Shown one piece after another: positions 25,408 through 34,508 of a stretch of DNA of 64,000 bases. The position numbers and the translations under genes are program-made. Numbering within the stretch: the first letter of the stretch is position 1; every line of letters starts with the position of its first letter. The DNA lies in NCBI GenBank assembly GCA_963815355.1, contig CAWFGJ010000013.1, positions 806,001 to 870,000 of the forward strand, in the 5' to 3' direction. The notes under the pieces were generated by a model. The model made no database searches, was not told where the DNA came from, and saw only the letters and a list, made by a program, of their open reading frames with translations. The DNA is from JAPUEK01 sp963815355. Lineage in GTDB: Bacteria > Pseudomonadota > Alphaproteobacteria > Rhodobacterales > Rhodobacteraceae.

Positions 25408-25686
25408 AACCAGCCCGCGCCCTCCACAAGCGTCTGGTTGGTCACCGACCTTGCCGTAGCCGCGGCCAGCATGACGACGATAGTTGCCACATCGGCGGGG
25501 TCGATGAACCGTTTGAGGCATTGGCGTGCCCGAACGGTCGGCTCAAATTCCAGTGTCAGCCACTTCTGAACCTGCCGCTGGGTGCGCATAAAGCCGGGCA
25601 GCACGCAATCTACGCAGAAACCGACGGGGCTAAGGCGTTGGGTCAAACCCTGCACAGCGGCCTTGGCGGTGACGCAGGCGCGGGCG
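25404..25686 (-). pseudogene. 3' remnant of a short-chain dehydrogenase/reductase gene
   Basis: About 94 codons match the C-terminal third of an SDR: VTAKAAVQGLTQRL, then VLPGFMRT, FIDPADVATIVVMLAA and the end SVTNQTLVEGAGWF. The Rossmann half is absent, the catalytic Tyr before the TAK motif is replaced (ACVTAK), and a few residues are missing after QRLS. The frame runs straight into the M20 peptidase stop codon, so the rest of the gene was replaced by the sequence to the right. It marks a junction at the left edge of the catabolic island. Confidence 0.72.
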
Positions 25687-27042
25687 TTACGACTTGCCGA
25701 AATGCTCCATGATGGCGGCCGCGTATTTGATGCCCTTGATATACTTGTCGATATGGATGTTTTCATCCGGGGCGTGGAGGTTGCAGCCGGGGTTGGCAAA
25801 GCCGGTCAACACGCAGGGAATCCACACATGTTTCAGGATCGCCCCCTCGGCGGAAACGCCGTTCACGATGGGCGGCTCGCCATAGACCTCTTGGGCCGCG
25901 GCAATAATCGACTTTGAGATGTCTTCGCGGGCGGAGATCTTGTAGGGCGGCTCGGCGTGCTCGTAGGTCTTGACCTCAATGTTGTCAAAACCGTGGGCCT
26001 TCAGATGCGCCTTCAGCTTGGCTGCCGCCGCCTCGGGCTGGATATGGGGGATCAGGCGGAAATCCATCCGCACCCGCGCTTCCTTGGGCACGATGGTTTT
26101 GGTGCCGGGGCCAGTATAGCCCGCGATGATGCCTTGGATGTTCGCGGTCGGCTCGTAGGTTCGGGCCCGAAGGGCGTCAACGCCATCGCGCCCCAGAACG
26201 AATTCGTTCACCCCCAGATCGGCGCGCATCATGTCGAAATCAACGCGCGCGGCCTTGTCGGCCAGATAGCCCTCATCCTCGGCGTCGGGGACGTAGAGAC
26301 CTTCGGCCCAGTTTTCGATCAGGATATTGCGATTGCGATCCATGATCGTGGCCAAGGCGTGCACCAGATCCCAGACCGGGTTAGGCACCAGAGGGAAGTT
26401 TAGCGAATGCACATCTTCACGTGGGCCGCGGGCGATCAGCTCTGCAAACAGGACCGATTTCAGACCCAGCGACACATCGGGGACATCGACGCCGATTTCC
26501 AGCGAGCCATCAAGGCAATGCATGCCATCAGCCGCCAGCATCTCTTTGTTGCGGGAGGCCCATTCCGCGAGGTTGGGGCTGCCGATCTCTTCTTCGCCCT
26601 CGATCAGGAATTTCAGATTGACGGGCACCTCGCCGCGCACGGCCAAAAAGGCCTTGGCGGCCTTGTTGAACGCGAGAACACCGCTTTTGTTGTCGGTAGC
26701 CCCTCGGCCATACAAAATCCCGTCCACAATTGCCGCTGACCAAGGGCCGCCGTGGGTCCATGCCTCAATCGGCTCGGGCGGTTGGACGTCATAGTGCGAA
26801 TAGCACAACAGCGTCTTTTTCGAGGTCGGTGACGCAAGCTCGCCAAATACAACGGGCGGGCCTTCGCGCAGTTCGTGAAACTCTGCGGGCAGGCCGTCGT
26901 CATGCATCATCCCGCGCACCAGTTCGGCACATTCCCGCAACCCGATGTTCTGCGCCGAAATCGACGGTTGGCGGACAAAGGTCTGCAGATCAGCGATAAA
27001 TTCATCGGCATGCGCGTCGATATAGTCGTAGATATCTTTCAT
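25687..27042 (-). CDS. M20-family metallopeptidase / dipeptidase
   Basis: Di-zinc peptidase of 451 residues. Metal-site motifs are YSHYDVQPPEP (His and the following Asp), GRGATDNKSGV with the bridging Asp, and FLIEGEEEIGSPN with the catalytic Glu pair. A dimerisation domain lies in the middle (about residues 195-360), and a late His appears in NLHAPDENIHID. It resembles the M20 dipeptidases of the CNDP/PepV type and would cleave a dipeptide or N-acyl bond in the cytoplasm. It is last in the leftward catabolic operon, overlapping the SDR gene by 4 nt. Confidence 0.9.
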   Translation of the reverse strand: MKDIYDYIDAHADEFIADLQTFVRQPSISAQNIGLRECAELVRGMMHDDGLPAEFHELREGPPVVFGELASPTSKKTLLCYSHYDVQPPEPIEAWTHGGPWSAAIVDGILYGRGATDNKSGVLAFNKAAKAFLAVRGEVPVNLKFLIEGEEEIGSPNLAEWASRNKEMLAADGMHCLDGSLEIGVDVPDVSLGLKSVLFAELIARGPREDVHSLNFPLVPNPVWDLVHALATIMDRNRNILIENWAEGLYVPDAEDEGYLADKAARVDFDMMRADLGVNEFVLGRDGVDALRARTYEPTANIQGIIAGYTGPGTKTIVPKEARVRMDFRLIPHIQPEAAAAKLKAHLKAHGFDNIEVKTYEHAEPPYKISAREDISKSIIAAAQEVYGEPPIVNGVSAEGAILKHVWIPCVLTGFANPGCNLHAPDENIHIDKYIKGIKYAAAIMEHFGKS

Positions 27043-27764
27043 TTCGAACTCTCAATTTCTTGGGCAATTTCCCAGGCATTCAGTCGCTGACCGTTCAGGG
27101 CCGGGTCGCGGGTTTCGGCTATTTTCACGAAGGCCGGGGCCAGTTGATCGGGCTCGATCCATTGCGCCTTAAGTTCGGGGGTGTAGGTCACCTCGGACAT
27201 TGGCGTGTGCATCAGATGGCCGGGGGTGATGGTGCAGGAGACGATGTCACGGCCTTCGGCCTCGAGCGCGAGGCATTTTGAAAAACCCTCAAGCCCGTGT
27301 TTGGCTGCACAATAGGCGGTTTCATCGGCAAAGCCCTTGATGCCCGATTGCGACGACACAAAGATCAGCGCGCCGCCGCGGTTCATCATGGCGGGCCAGA
27401 CTGCCTGCGCGAGCAGGAAACCGGCCTGAATGCCGACATCAAGCGTGGCGCGGAATGTCTCGAAGCTGACCGAGGCCAGCGGTTCCGGCCGAAGGATGGC
27501 GGCATTGTGGATCAGCGTGTCGATTGGGCCGCCAGCAAGCATCTGCTCGATTGCGCCGCGCGTCTGACCCGCGTCAGCCAGATCGACGGTCAGGGTCAGC
27601 GCACGCCCGCCGATTTCAGCCTGCACCGCGCGCAGGCCCGCTTCTGAGCGGTCGATCAACACAAGGTCGGCGCCCTTTGCGGCAAAGGCGCGGGCGATGG
27701 CCGCCCCCAGCCCCTGCGCCGCCCCCGTGATGACGACGCGTTGTCGGTCTATCGCTGGCATCAT
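27039..27764 (-). CDS. SDR-family NAD(P)-dependent oxidoreductase
   Basis: Classical short-chain dehydrogenase of 241 residues. The cofactor site is VVITGAAQGLGAAIARAF, followed by IHNAAI, the catalytic Ser in FVSSQSG, and the active-site YCAAK motif. The substrate is unknown. It is translationally coupled on both sides: 4-nt overlaps join it to the Gfo/Idh gene upstream and to the M20 gene downstream. It probably oxidises or reduces a hydroxy or keto intermediate in the island pathway. Confidence 0.92.
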   Translation of the reverse strand: MMPAIDRQRVVITGAAQGLGAAIARAFAAKGADLVLIDRSEAGLRAVQAEIGGRALTLTVDLADAGQTRGAIEQMLAGGPIDTLIHNAAILRPEPLASVSFETFRATLDVGIQAGFLLAQAVWPAMMNRGGALIFVSSQSGIKGFADETAYCAAKHGLEGFSKCLALEAEGRDIVSCTITPGHLMHTPMSEVTYTPELKAQWIEPDQLAPAFVKIAETRDPALNGQRLNAWEIAQEIESSK

Positions 27765-28846
27765 GCGGCCCCGTTCATATCAAGTGTTTCCCAGCAGCGG
27801 CTTTTTGTGGAGGCCACCACCGCATCCAAAACCATCTGATTGCGCAGCCCATCGACAAAGGTCGCGCCCTTTTGCAGTGCCCGCTTTTCGCCTATCGCGG
27901 CGACCAATTCGCGCAGCGCCGACAGGACCGAGACATTCCAGATGCCCTTGTTCAACCCTTCCAGCCCTGCGTTAGGATCGGTTTCGGTGATTTCGGAAAA
28001 ACCCTTGTCGCCCGCTTTGGCAAACCACAGTTTCTCATCGCCGTTCGATAGGGTGATCGTGCCTTTTGAGCCAAAAACCTGTGTCTCATTGCCCATGTTT
28101 GTCGCGGCGACCCCGCTCATGAACACCTGCGCCAAGGCACCCGAGGCCATTTCAAGGGTGAAATGCGTCAGATCATCGGCGGTCGCTGTCCACTGCGCAC
28201 CGGTCTTGGGGTCAATACGGTCCGGCACCTTGGTGAGCGCCTGCCCGATGACGGCGGCAGGCTCGCCCAGCCACCAGCGCAGCATGTCGACCTGATGCGA
28301 TCCGTTGGCACCCAACCGCCCACCGCCTTGTGCGGCATCCGACCACCAATCCCCCATCGGGCGTGAGGCAGGGTCGTTCCACGACGCGCCGATGTTGGCG
28401 ATATTCGCGTGACGCACTTCGCCCAGATCGCCATTCGCGATCATCGCCGCAACGCGGGCGCGATTGGGGTTGAAGCGCAGTTCATGGTCGATCATGTGCA
28501 GCCGCCCCGCCGCCTTTGCCGCGGCAAGCATCGCGCGTGCTTCGGTCGCGTTCATCGCCGTGGGCTTTTCGCAAAGCACATGCGCCCCCGCCTTGATCGC
28601 AGCCAGGGTCATCGGCATGTGCAGGTTGGTTGGCGTGGCGATGCAGACCAGATCCGGCGCGTGTTCATCCAGCATCTTTTGCCAGTCTTGATAGACCGCG
28701 CGGATGCCGAAGGGTTCGGCGGCGCGTTTTGCGCTTTCGAGCCGCCCCGATGCAAGCGCCACCACCTCGGCCCCGGCGATATGGCGGAACGCTGGCAGAT
28801 ATGCGTCGCGCGCGAAGCTTGCACCGATGATGCCTACACGTAACAT
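27761..28846 (-). CDS. Gfo/Idh/MocA-family oxidoreductase (copy 1)
   Basis: NAD(P)-dependent dehydrogenase of 361 residues. The Rossmann start is VGIIGASFARDAYLPAF. The family signature CEKPTA is at about residues 94-99. A conserved Asp/His pair occurs in GANGSHQVDMLRWWLGE. Members act on sugars, inositols or related polyols, so this gene hints at a polyol, sugar or imino-acid part of the substrate. It starts 30 nt after the DppC-type permease gene. A second, more distant member of the family lies at 32484. Confidence 0.9.
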   Translation of the reverse strand: MLRVGIIGASFARDAYLPAFRHIAGAEVVALASGRLESAKRAAEPFGIRAVYQDWQKMLDEHAPDLVCIATPTNLHMPMTLAAIKAGAHVLCEKPTAMNATEARAMLAAAKAAGRLHMIDHELRFNPNRARVAAMIANGDLGEVRHANIANIGASWNDPASRPMGDWWSDAAQGGGRLGANGSHQVDMLRWWLGEPAAVIGQALTKVPDRIDPKTGAQWTATADDLTHFTLEMASGALAQVFMSGVAATNMGNETQVFGSKGTITLSNGDEKLWFAKAGDKGFSEITETDPNAGLEGLNKGIWNVSVLSALRELVAAIGEKRALQKGATFVDGLRNQMVLDAVVASTKSRCWETLDMNGAA

Positions 28847-28876
28847 GTCGTCTCCTTTGTGGAATGGGTCACAGGC

Positions 28877-29836
28877 TTAGCGACCTTCCTTCAGGCGCGG
28901 GTCCAGAAAGTCGCGCAGCCAGTCGCCGATGATGTTGAAGGCAAGCACCGTCGCCACGATTGCAAGACCGGGGAACAGCGCCAGCCACCATTTGTTCGCG
29001 ATCAATTGGTCGCGGCTTTCGGCCAGCATAGAGCCCCATGTCGGCACTTCAGGCGGCACGCCGAGCCCAAGGAAGGAGAGCGCCGCCTCTGCCAGAATGA
29101 CCGAGGCAATGTTAAAGGAGGCGATCACAGTCAGCGGTGCGATGACATTCGGCAAAATGGTTACGAACATGATCGAGGTATGGCTGGCGCCCAACGCGCG
29201 TGCCGCCTCGACGAATTCCTTTTCGCGCAGGGAAAATGTCTGGGCGCGGATGATCCGGGCGTAGGTGATCCATTGGCCGACCCCCAGCACAATGATCAGG
29301 TTGAACACCCCCGGGCCCAGCACCACAAGAAACATGATCGCCATCAGGATGAAGGGAAACGCCAGTTGGATATCGCCGATGCGCATGATCACGTCATCAA
29401 TCCAGCCGCCGAAGTAGCCCGAGATCAGGCCCAGCGCCACGCCAAGCGTTCCACCGATGGCAATGGCCGTCACCCCCACAAGCAGCGAAATCCGCGCGCC
29501 ATACAACAGCCGTGACAGCACATCGCGACCCAAGCCGTCCGAGCCGAGGACGAATTTTACCTCGCCATTCCTGTCGGCCACCATCGGCGCTTCTAGCCGG
29601 GTCATGATGCTTTGACGGTTCGGGTCATGCGGCGCAATCGAGGGGCCAAAGGCGGCAGCCACCGTCAGAAACAACAAGATCACCAAGGCCAGGATCGGCC
29701 AGCGGGCACGCAGCATGCTATACCAGGCGCGGCGCCACGCATCGCCCCGACGCTTCGGGGGCAGAGCGACCATTGTGTCGATCAGATCATGGGCCAATGG
29801 GGCGCCGAAGGGGCCGTCTGGGTGAGTTTGCGACAT
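28877..29836 (-). CDS. peptide/opine-type ABC transporter permease, DppC/OppC-like
   Basis: Inner-membrane permease of 319 residues with about six helices. It has the N-terminal OppC_N segment around residues 35-85, the DppC signature GSDGLGRDVLSRLLYGARIS, and the EAA loop EAARALGASHTSIMFVTILP that docks to the ATPases. It pairs with the permease 11 nt upstream. Its ATPases are not in this operon; they are at 50565-52624 in the divergent unit. Confidence 0.95.
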   Translation of the reverse strand: MSQTHPDGPFGAPLAHDLIDTMVALPPKRRGDAWRRAWYSMLRARWPILALVILLFLTVAAAFGPSIAPHDPNRQSIMTRLEAPMVADRNGEVKFVLGSDGLGRDVLSRLLYGARISLLVGVTAIAIGGTLGVALGLISGYFGGWIDDVIMRIGDIQLAFPFILMAIMFLVVLGPGVFNLIIVLGVGQWITYARIIRAQTFSLREKEFVEAARALGASHTSIMFVTILPNVIAPLTVIASFNIASVILAEAALSFLGLGVPPEVPTWGSMLAESRDQLIANKWWLALFPGLAIVATVLAFNIIGDWLRDFLDPRLKEGR

Positions 29837-29847
29837 CGGTGTTCCCC

Positions 29848-30822
29848 TTACAAACGCACGCGCGGATCAAGCCGCGCATAGACCAGATCGACGATCAGGT
29901 TGATCGCGACAAATATGCCCGCCAGAACGATCACCGAAGCTTGGACAAGCGGGATGTCACGCTGATTGATGGCGTTGAACAGCAAGCGGCCCAGTCCGGG
30001 CCAAGAGAACACGATCTCAACCACGACGACGCCACCCAGCAGGAAGCCGAACTCCAGCCCGATCATGGTGACAACCGGGAGCCACGCATTGCGCAGCGCA
30101 TGGTTCACCACGACGGAATATTCGTTCAGTCCCTTGGCGCGCGCCGTGCGCACGTAGTCAAGCGACAGCGTTTCCAGCATCGAAGACCGCACCAGTCGGG
30201 CGTTGCGCGACAGGGAATACACCCCGACCGCAAGCCCGGGCATGACCATGTAGTAAAGCGCCGAGGGCAGGTTTGCGAACGCGGTGGCAAAATCGGCCCT
30301 AAACAACGGGTCCAGTAATGGCACATGGCCGGATATGGGAAACCATTGTAATTGCACACCAAAAAGCATGATCATCATAATCCCCAGCCAAAAACTCGGG
30401 ATCGACTGGCCCAGCATACCAAGGATCATGATGGAACCGTCTGTGGCAGTCCCTCGCCTGAGCGCGGCCAGAACCCCGAGGGGGATGGCAAAAACGATGG
30501 CAATGAACATCGAGAAAAGCGTGAGCTCGATTGTGGCAGGCAACACCTCGCCAATCACTTCGATTGCCGGGCGGCGGTGCTTGAGTGAGCGGCCAAAATC
30601 GCCCTGAACCGCCTTGCCGATAAAGCTGAAGTATTGCTCATGAAGCGGCCGGTCAAAGCCAAGGCGTTCGCGGGTCTGGGCGATTTCCTCGTTGGTGGCG
30701 CGGTCCGAGACGTAAAGAAAGGTCGGATCGCCGCCGATATGCAGCGCCGTAAAGCTGATGATCGTCACGCCAAGAATGACGATGACGGTCTGGCTCAATC
30801 GACGGACGATATAACTCAACAC
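29848..30822 (-). CDS. peptide/opine-type ABC transporter permease, DppB/OppB-like
   Basis: Permease of 324 residues. The start SYIVRRLSQTVIVILGVTI is the DppB signature, followed by the periplasmic region with LGFDRPLHEQYFSFIGKAVQ, the EAA loop VRTARAKGLNEYSVVVNHAL, and late helices LLGGVVVVEIVFSWPGLG. It forms the transmembrane channel with the DppC-type protein. An 86-nt gap containing a strong hairpin separates it from the binding-protein gene upstream, which fits lower expression of permeases than of the binding protein. Confidence 0.95.
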   Translation of the reverse strand: MLSYIVRRLSQTVIVILGVTIISFTALHIGGDPTFLYVSDRATNEEIAQTRERLGFDRPLHEQYFSFIGKAVQGDFGRSLKHRRPAIEVIGEVLPATIELTLFSMFIAIVFAIPLGVLAALRRGTATDGSIMILGMLGQSIPSFWLGIMMIMLFGVQLQWFPISGHVPLLDPLFRADFATAFANLPSALYYMVMPGLAVGVYSLSRNARLVRSSMLETLSLDYVRTARAKGLNEYSVVVNHALRNAWLPVVTMIGLEFGFLLGGVVVVEIVFSWPGLGRLLFNAINQRDIPLVQASVIVLAGIFVAINLIVDLVYARLDPRVRL

Positions 30823-30874
30823 GCTGCAAAATCCTTTTCATGGGATCAGGGGACAAGAGAGCCGGCTGTAGGAT

Positions 30875-30901
30875 GGGATGCGGACAAGCTGCCCGCATCC
30901 C
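30875..30901 (-). terminator. intercistronic stem-loop between binding protein and permease genes
   Basis: A perfect 9-bp stem GGGATGCGG / CCGCATCCC with a 9-nt loop, located 7 nt after the binding-protein stop codon. It has no long T run, so it is more likely an mRNA-stabilising or attenuating hairpin than a full terminator. Confidence 0.65.
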
Positions 30902-30908
30902 GCGTTGC

Positions 30909-32459
30909 TTACTTCACGAGTTTGGCGTCGAAGAGTTCGACCACTTCGTCACGACGTGCCGACCATTCCACACGGTTGCTGACACCGTAGAAATCGGGCT
31001 GGAAGTACATCAGCAGCCATGGGCCATCATCGTGGAACACGGTGAGCATCTCATTGATGATCTGGCGTTCTTCTTCCGGCGTTTTGGCATTTTCGATGTC
31101 TTTCCAACGGTCAAACCAGCGCGGATCGTCCCAGTTGGTATAGTTCGGCCCTGAATCCACGGTCGCAAGATCCGACATATCGTAGAGCGGGTTCCACAGA
31201 CCGCCACCCGAGCCGAGGAAGAACATCGGGCCGGCCGCGTGCTTGCGGATCAGCGGAACATAGACCGAGGCCCATTCCATCAGCTCGACGTTGGTCTTGA
31301 CGCCGATGTCGGACAGATACTGGCCGACGGCGAGCGCCACGTTGGCGTCGTTCAGATAGCGCCCGCGTGGTGCCTGCAGCGTCATTTCAAACCGCACACC
31401 GTTCGCATCGCGGGGATAGCCTGCCTCGTCGAGCAGTTTCTCGGCCATTGCCGGATCGTAGGGATCAGGCGTCAGGTCGGGATTGCCCTGCGGCGGGTTG
31501 ACCAAGCTGGTCGCGCGCTCGCATTCAAAGTTCAGAAGTTGCTTGCAGATCGAGGGAACATCGACCGCGTATTGCAGCGCGCGACGGACCTCTGGCTTTT
31601 TGATCGCCATACCGCCGGGCGAGTCGTATTCCGGGCTTTGGTTGAAGCCAACATACATCCGCCGGGTGCCCTGAACCTTTTGCACCTTGGCAACACCGCT
31701 GGCATCGACAGCTTCAAGCTGGTCTGGCGAGACGTTGGCGATGATATCGACATTGCCCGTCAGCAGTTCTGCCGTACGCGTCGAAGCCTCGGGGATGATC
31801 CGGTATTGGATCTTTTGGAAATTCCCCGGGTCCTGCCGCTTTTCAAGCATGATTTCAGAACCGGGCTGCCAGTCGACAAGGCGGTAGGAACCCGACGACA
31901 CCGGCTTGGTTGTCGTGTCGTCAAGGCTCATCTTTTCGTAGCTGTCCTTGCAGTGCACGAACACCTCGGTCAGGAACCCCGGCGTCATCGAACTTTTGAT
32001 GCCGACGTTGATAACCACATGCTCCGGATCAATCGCTTCGGCATTCTTGAAGTCGATCGAGGTGAAGATGAAACCGGGCGTGTTGCCGGTAAAGGCGTTG
32101 GCAGGGTCAGCGGCACGGTTAAAGGAATAGGCCACGTCTTCTGCGGTCAGCGCCTCGCCGTCTTCACAGGTATTGCCTGCCGGGATGTGGTAGGTGAGGG
32201 CTTTGCCGTCCTCGCTGACGGTATAGCTGTCAGCCAGACGCGGCGCGATCTCACCAGCCGGCGAAATCGCCGAAAGCGTTGTGAAGATATGTTCCGCGAC
32301 GTTTGAGGCGTCGCGCGAACCAATCTCGCCGGGATCAAGCGTGTCGATGTCGGCGCTCAGACCGACGACCAGCGTATCATCGGCAGGGGCGGCAAGCACT
32401 GTGTGCGTTCCTCCCAGCATCGCGCCGACAAGCGCCAGTGAATACTTAAGATGTCGCAT
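30909..32459 (-). CDS. ABC transporter substrate-binding protein, family 5 (peptide/opine type)
   Basis: Periplasmic binding protein of 516 residues with a signal peptide of about 23 residues ending in VLA. The SBP_bac_5 pattern is clear: LVVGLSADIDTLDPGE at the mature start, AEDVAYSFNRAADP, and RRALQYAVDVPSICK. Family 5 proteins bind peptides, opines, glutathione or oligosaccharides; the ligand is not known here. It is upstream of its two permeases and 24 nt after a Gfo/Idh gene, in the middle of a catabolic operon, so its substrate is probably what the operon degrades. Confidence 0.94.
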   Translation of the reverse strand: MRHLKYSLALVGAMLGGTHTVLAAPADDTLVVGLSADIDTLDPGEIGSRDASNVAEHIFTTLSAISPAGEIAPRLADSYTVSEDGKALTYHIPAGNTCEDGEALTAEDVAYSFNRAADPANAFTGNTPGFIFTSIDFKNAEAIDPEHVVINVGIKSSMTPGFLTEVFVHCKDSYEKMSLDDTTTKPVSSGSYRLVDWQPGSEIMLEKRQDPGNFQKIQYRIIPEASTRTAELLTGNVDIIANVSPDQLEAVDASGVAKVQKVQGTRRMYVGFNQSPEYDSPGGMAIKKPEVRRALQYAVDVPSICKQLLNFECERATSLVNPPQGNPDLTPDPYDPAMAEKLLDEAGYPRDANGVRFEMTLQAPRGRYLNDANVALAVGQYLSDIGVKTNVELMEWASVYVPLIRKHAAGPMFFLGSGGGLWNPLYDMSDLATVDSGPNYTNWDDPRWFDRWKDIENAKTPEEERQIINEMLTVFHDDGPWLLMYFQPDFYGVSNRVEWSARRDEVVELFDAKLVK

Positions 32460-32483
32460 ATCAATCTCCTCTGTTGTGGCGGA

Positions 32484-33521
32484 CTACCCCGCCGGGACCG
32501 CACTTTGCGAAAACTCGGCCAGTTCGACGGCTTCAGCCCTGCGCGACGATAGGATGCAGGCCTCAAGCATTTGCAGCGACCTGATGTGGTCGCGGCCAGT
32601 GCACTGCGGCGTGGTTGATCCACGCCATGTTTGCACGAATGACGCGAGCAGTGCCGCCGCGTCCGTGATCCAGTGTTCGTGAGGAGGCAAGGCGACCGAG
32701 CGCAGTTCAGGCTCATCGCGCCGCGCGATGCAAAGATCGCCGAACATCTCGCGCTGAACGACAATGCCGTCGCTACAATCGGTGCGCCAGTTGAAGTCGA
32801 GCCGGTCCCAGTTGCCTTGCCAGGTGCCTTGGTAATTCACCGTGAGGCCACTGTCGAAATCGAAGATGGCCGACACGTTGGCATCGCCGCGATACATCGA
32901 CCAGCTTGGGTTGAAGGTGCGCGCATAGACGCGCACGGGCTCTGCCGCGTAGACAAAGCGCATCAGATCAAAGTGATGCACGGACTGTTCCCAGAGCATC
33001 GGATGCGCCATCGTCAGGGGGTATTTGTTCAGATGGGGCAGCAGGCCATCGCGCCAGCGTTCGTAGGTGAAGCGGGCAAATTCTGGTTTCCCCACAGTGC
33101 CTTGTGCAAAGAGACGGCGCATTTCCTGCGTCACCGCCAGATAGCGAAAGTTCAACCCGACGATCAGCGGCACGCCTGCGGATTCGGCCATCGCCACATA
33201 GCGCTCGGCAGTGGCGAGATTATCGGCAAGCGGCTTTTCGGCAAGGATCGCCACACGGTGCTGGCAGCAGGTTTCGATCTGCTTTTCGCGCCCGGCAGGG
33301 GGTGTGCACAACAGGACCGCATCGGCGCCGACGCCAATCACATCCGCCAGGCTCGCACCGATGGCCACCTGTGGGTAGCGTTGAGCGGCCCGGTCGCGGG
33401 CGGCGGGATCGGGATCGCAAAGCCCGACGATCACCAGATCACGATTGGCGCTGATGACCTTAAGCCAGGTCTGCGTGCGCGCGCCCAGCCCGACCACGAT
33501 CAGACGCATCGTCTGTTTCAT
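32484..33521 (-). CDS. Gfo/Idh/MocA-family oxidoreductase (copy 2)
   Basis: Dehydrogenase of 345 residues. It has a Rossmann start LIVVGLGARTQTWLKVI, the family signature AEKPLADN, and a conserved EQSVHHFDLMRFV segment containing the active-site Asp/His region. It shares little sequence with the copy at 27761, so they probably act on different intermediates. Its ATG overlaps the stop of the epimerase gene by 4 nt. Confidence 0.9.
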   Translation of the reverse strand: MKQTMRLIVVGLGARTQTWLKVISANRDLVIVGLCDPDPAARDRAAQRYPQVAIGASLADVIGVGADAVLLCTPPAGREKQIETCCQHRVAILAEKPLADNLATAERYVAMAESAGVPLIVGLNFRYLAVTQEMRRLFAQGTVGKPEFARFTYERWRDGLLPHLNKYPLTMAHPMLWEQSVHHFDLMRFVYAAEPVRVYARTFNPSWSMYRGDANVSAIFDFDSGLTVNYQGTWQGNWDRLDFNWRTDCSDGIVVQREMFGDLCIARRDEPELRSVALPPHEHWITDAAALLASFVQTWRGSTTPQCTGRDHIRSLQMLEACILSSRRAEAVELAEFSQSAVPAG

Positions 33522-34444
33522 TGCGCGGCCTCCTTCTGGAGAAGCTGCGCCAACGCGTCGCGCACCGGGGTCCAGCGATAGGCCGACAACGCCGATTTCA
33601 CGTCTGAGCCCATTGGCCCCTTGGTTGCGGATGCCGAGCCGCTGTTCACCTCAAGGCGCGTTCCGGGCACCAGCGCCGCAATAGCCTGCGCGAGGTCCAG
33701 ATCGGTCAGGATCTCGGGGTTGCCACAGTGCAGGACATCCGTCGTCTCGGCTGGAAAAGAGTTCAGCAGATCGCCCAGCGCGCGCCCGATGTCGGGCAAC
33801 CATGTCCAGTCGCGCCGCGCGTTGGGCGTCTCTACCCGGATCACACCGTCTGTCTTTGCCGCGGCAATCATCCGCGCCACCAGCCCAAGCCCCGGCCGGG
33901 TCGGGCGGGCCGCTTCATGCAGGCCGAACATATTTCCAAGCCGCAAGCTTACGGTGGCGAAGCCGGCATCTGCTGCGCCCTGTGTCAGGATCTCGCCCGC
34001 CTTCTTGGCCGCCGAGTAGGGCCCGCGAGCGGTGGCAGGGGAGTGTTCGTTCAGAACACCTGCGCCATCCGCCGGGCAAAACACACCGGTTGAGCTGAGA
34101 AAGACAAAGCGCTGCGCACCCGCCGCTTGCGCCCAGTCAAGGGCACCGGTCAGCATTTCCAGGTTGCACCGCACGTGACGGGCCGCGGATATGCCAAGCG
34201 CCGAAGGGCCTGCGGTGATCGCGGCCCCATGCACAACGGCAAAGGGGGTAACACCGCAAAGCCCGCCCAAGGCCGCGGGCAATTCGCCCTGAACGCGCCG
34301 AATATCGCCCAGCCGCGCGACGGATTCGGCGTCAAAGGTCTGGTCTACGCCAATGACCTCATAGCCCGCCGCGGCCAGTTCGACAGCCACCTGCGAGCAG
34401 ACAAACCCGCCAGCACCCGTGATGACGATCAAGCGACGCGGCAT
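33518..34444 (-). CDS. NAD-dependent epimerase/dehydratase family protein
   Basis: Extended short-chain dehydrogenase of 308 residues from the ATG at 34444. Motifs are IVITGAGGFVCSQVAVELAA for NAD binding, VVHGAA, the Ser/Thr in FLSSTGVF, and the catalytic YSAAKKAGE. The usual glycine motif GGxGFxG has Cys-Ser in place of the last Gly region (GGFVCSQV). Relatives act on nucleotide sugars or on sugar acids and related compounds. The frame is open to 34729, but that part overlaps the upstream gene. It is coupled to the Gfo/Idh gene downstream. Confidence 0.87.
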   Translation of the reverse strand: MPRRLIVITGAGGFVCSQVAVELAAAGYEVIGVDQTFDAESVARLGDIRRVQGELPAALGGLCGVTPFAVVHGAAITAGPSALGISAARHVRCNLEMLTGALDWAQAAGAQRFVFLSSTGVFCPADGAGVLNEHSPATARGPYSAAKKAGEILTQGAADAGFATVSLRLGNMFGLHEAARPTRPGLGLVARMIAAAKTDGVIRVETPNARRDWTWLPDIGRALGDLLNSFPAETTDVLHCGNPEILTDLDLAQAIAALVPGTRLEVNSGSASATKGPMGSDVKSALSAYRWTPVRDALAQLLQKEAAQ

Positions 34445-34508
34445 GATCGACCTCCGCAATTTGCACAGGCTTCGCGGGTTTGCCGGAGGGTATGGGGGGC
34501 CAAACGCA

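Noticed and set aside
25687..25799. Extension of the SDR remnant into the M20 gene as a longer open frame.
   Set aside because: SDR similarity stops near 25686; further codons are an out-of-frame shadow of the M20 C-terminus.
31239..32306. A 355-codon open frame antisense to the family 5 binding protein.
   Set aside because: It lies wholly inside a clearly coding gene and has no recognisable domain or RBS.
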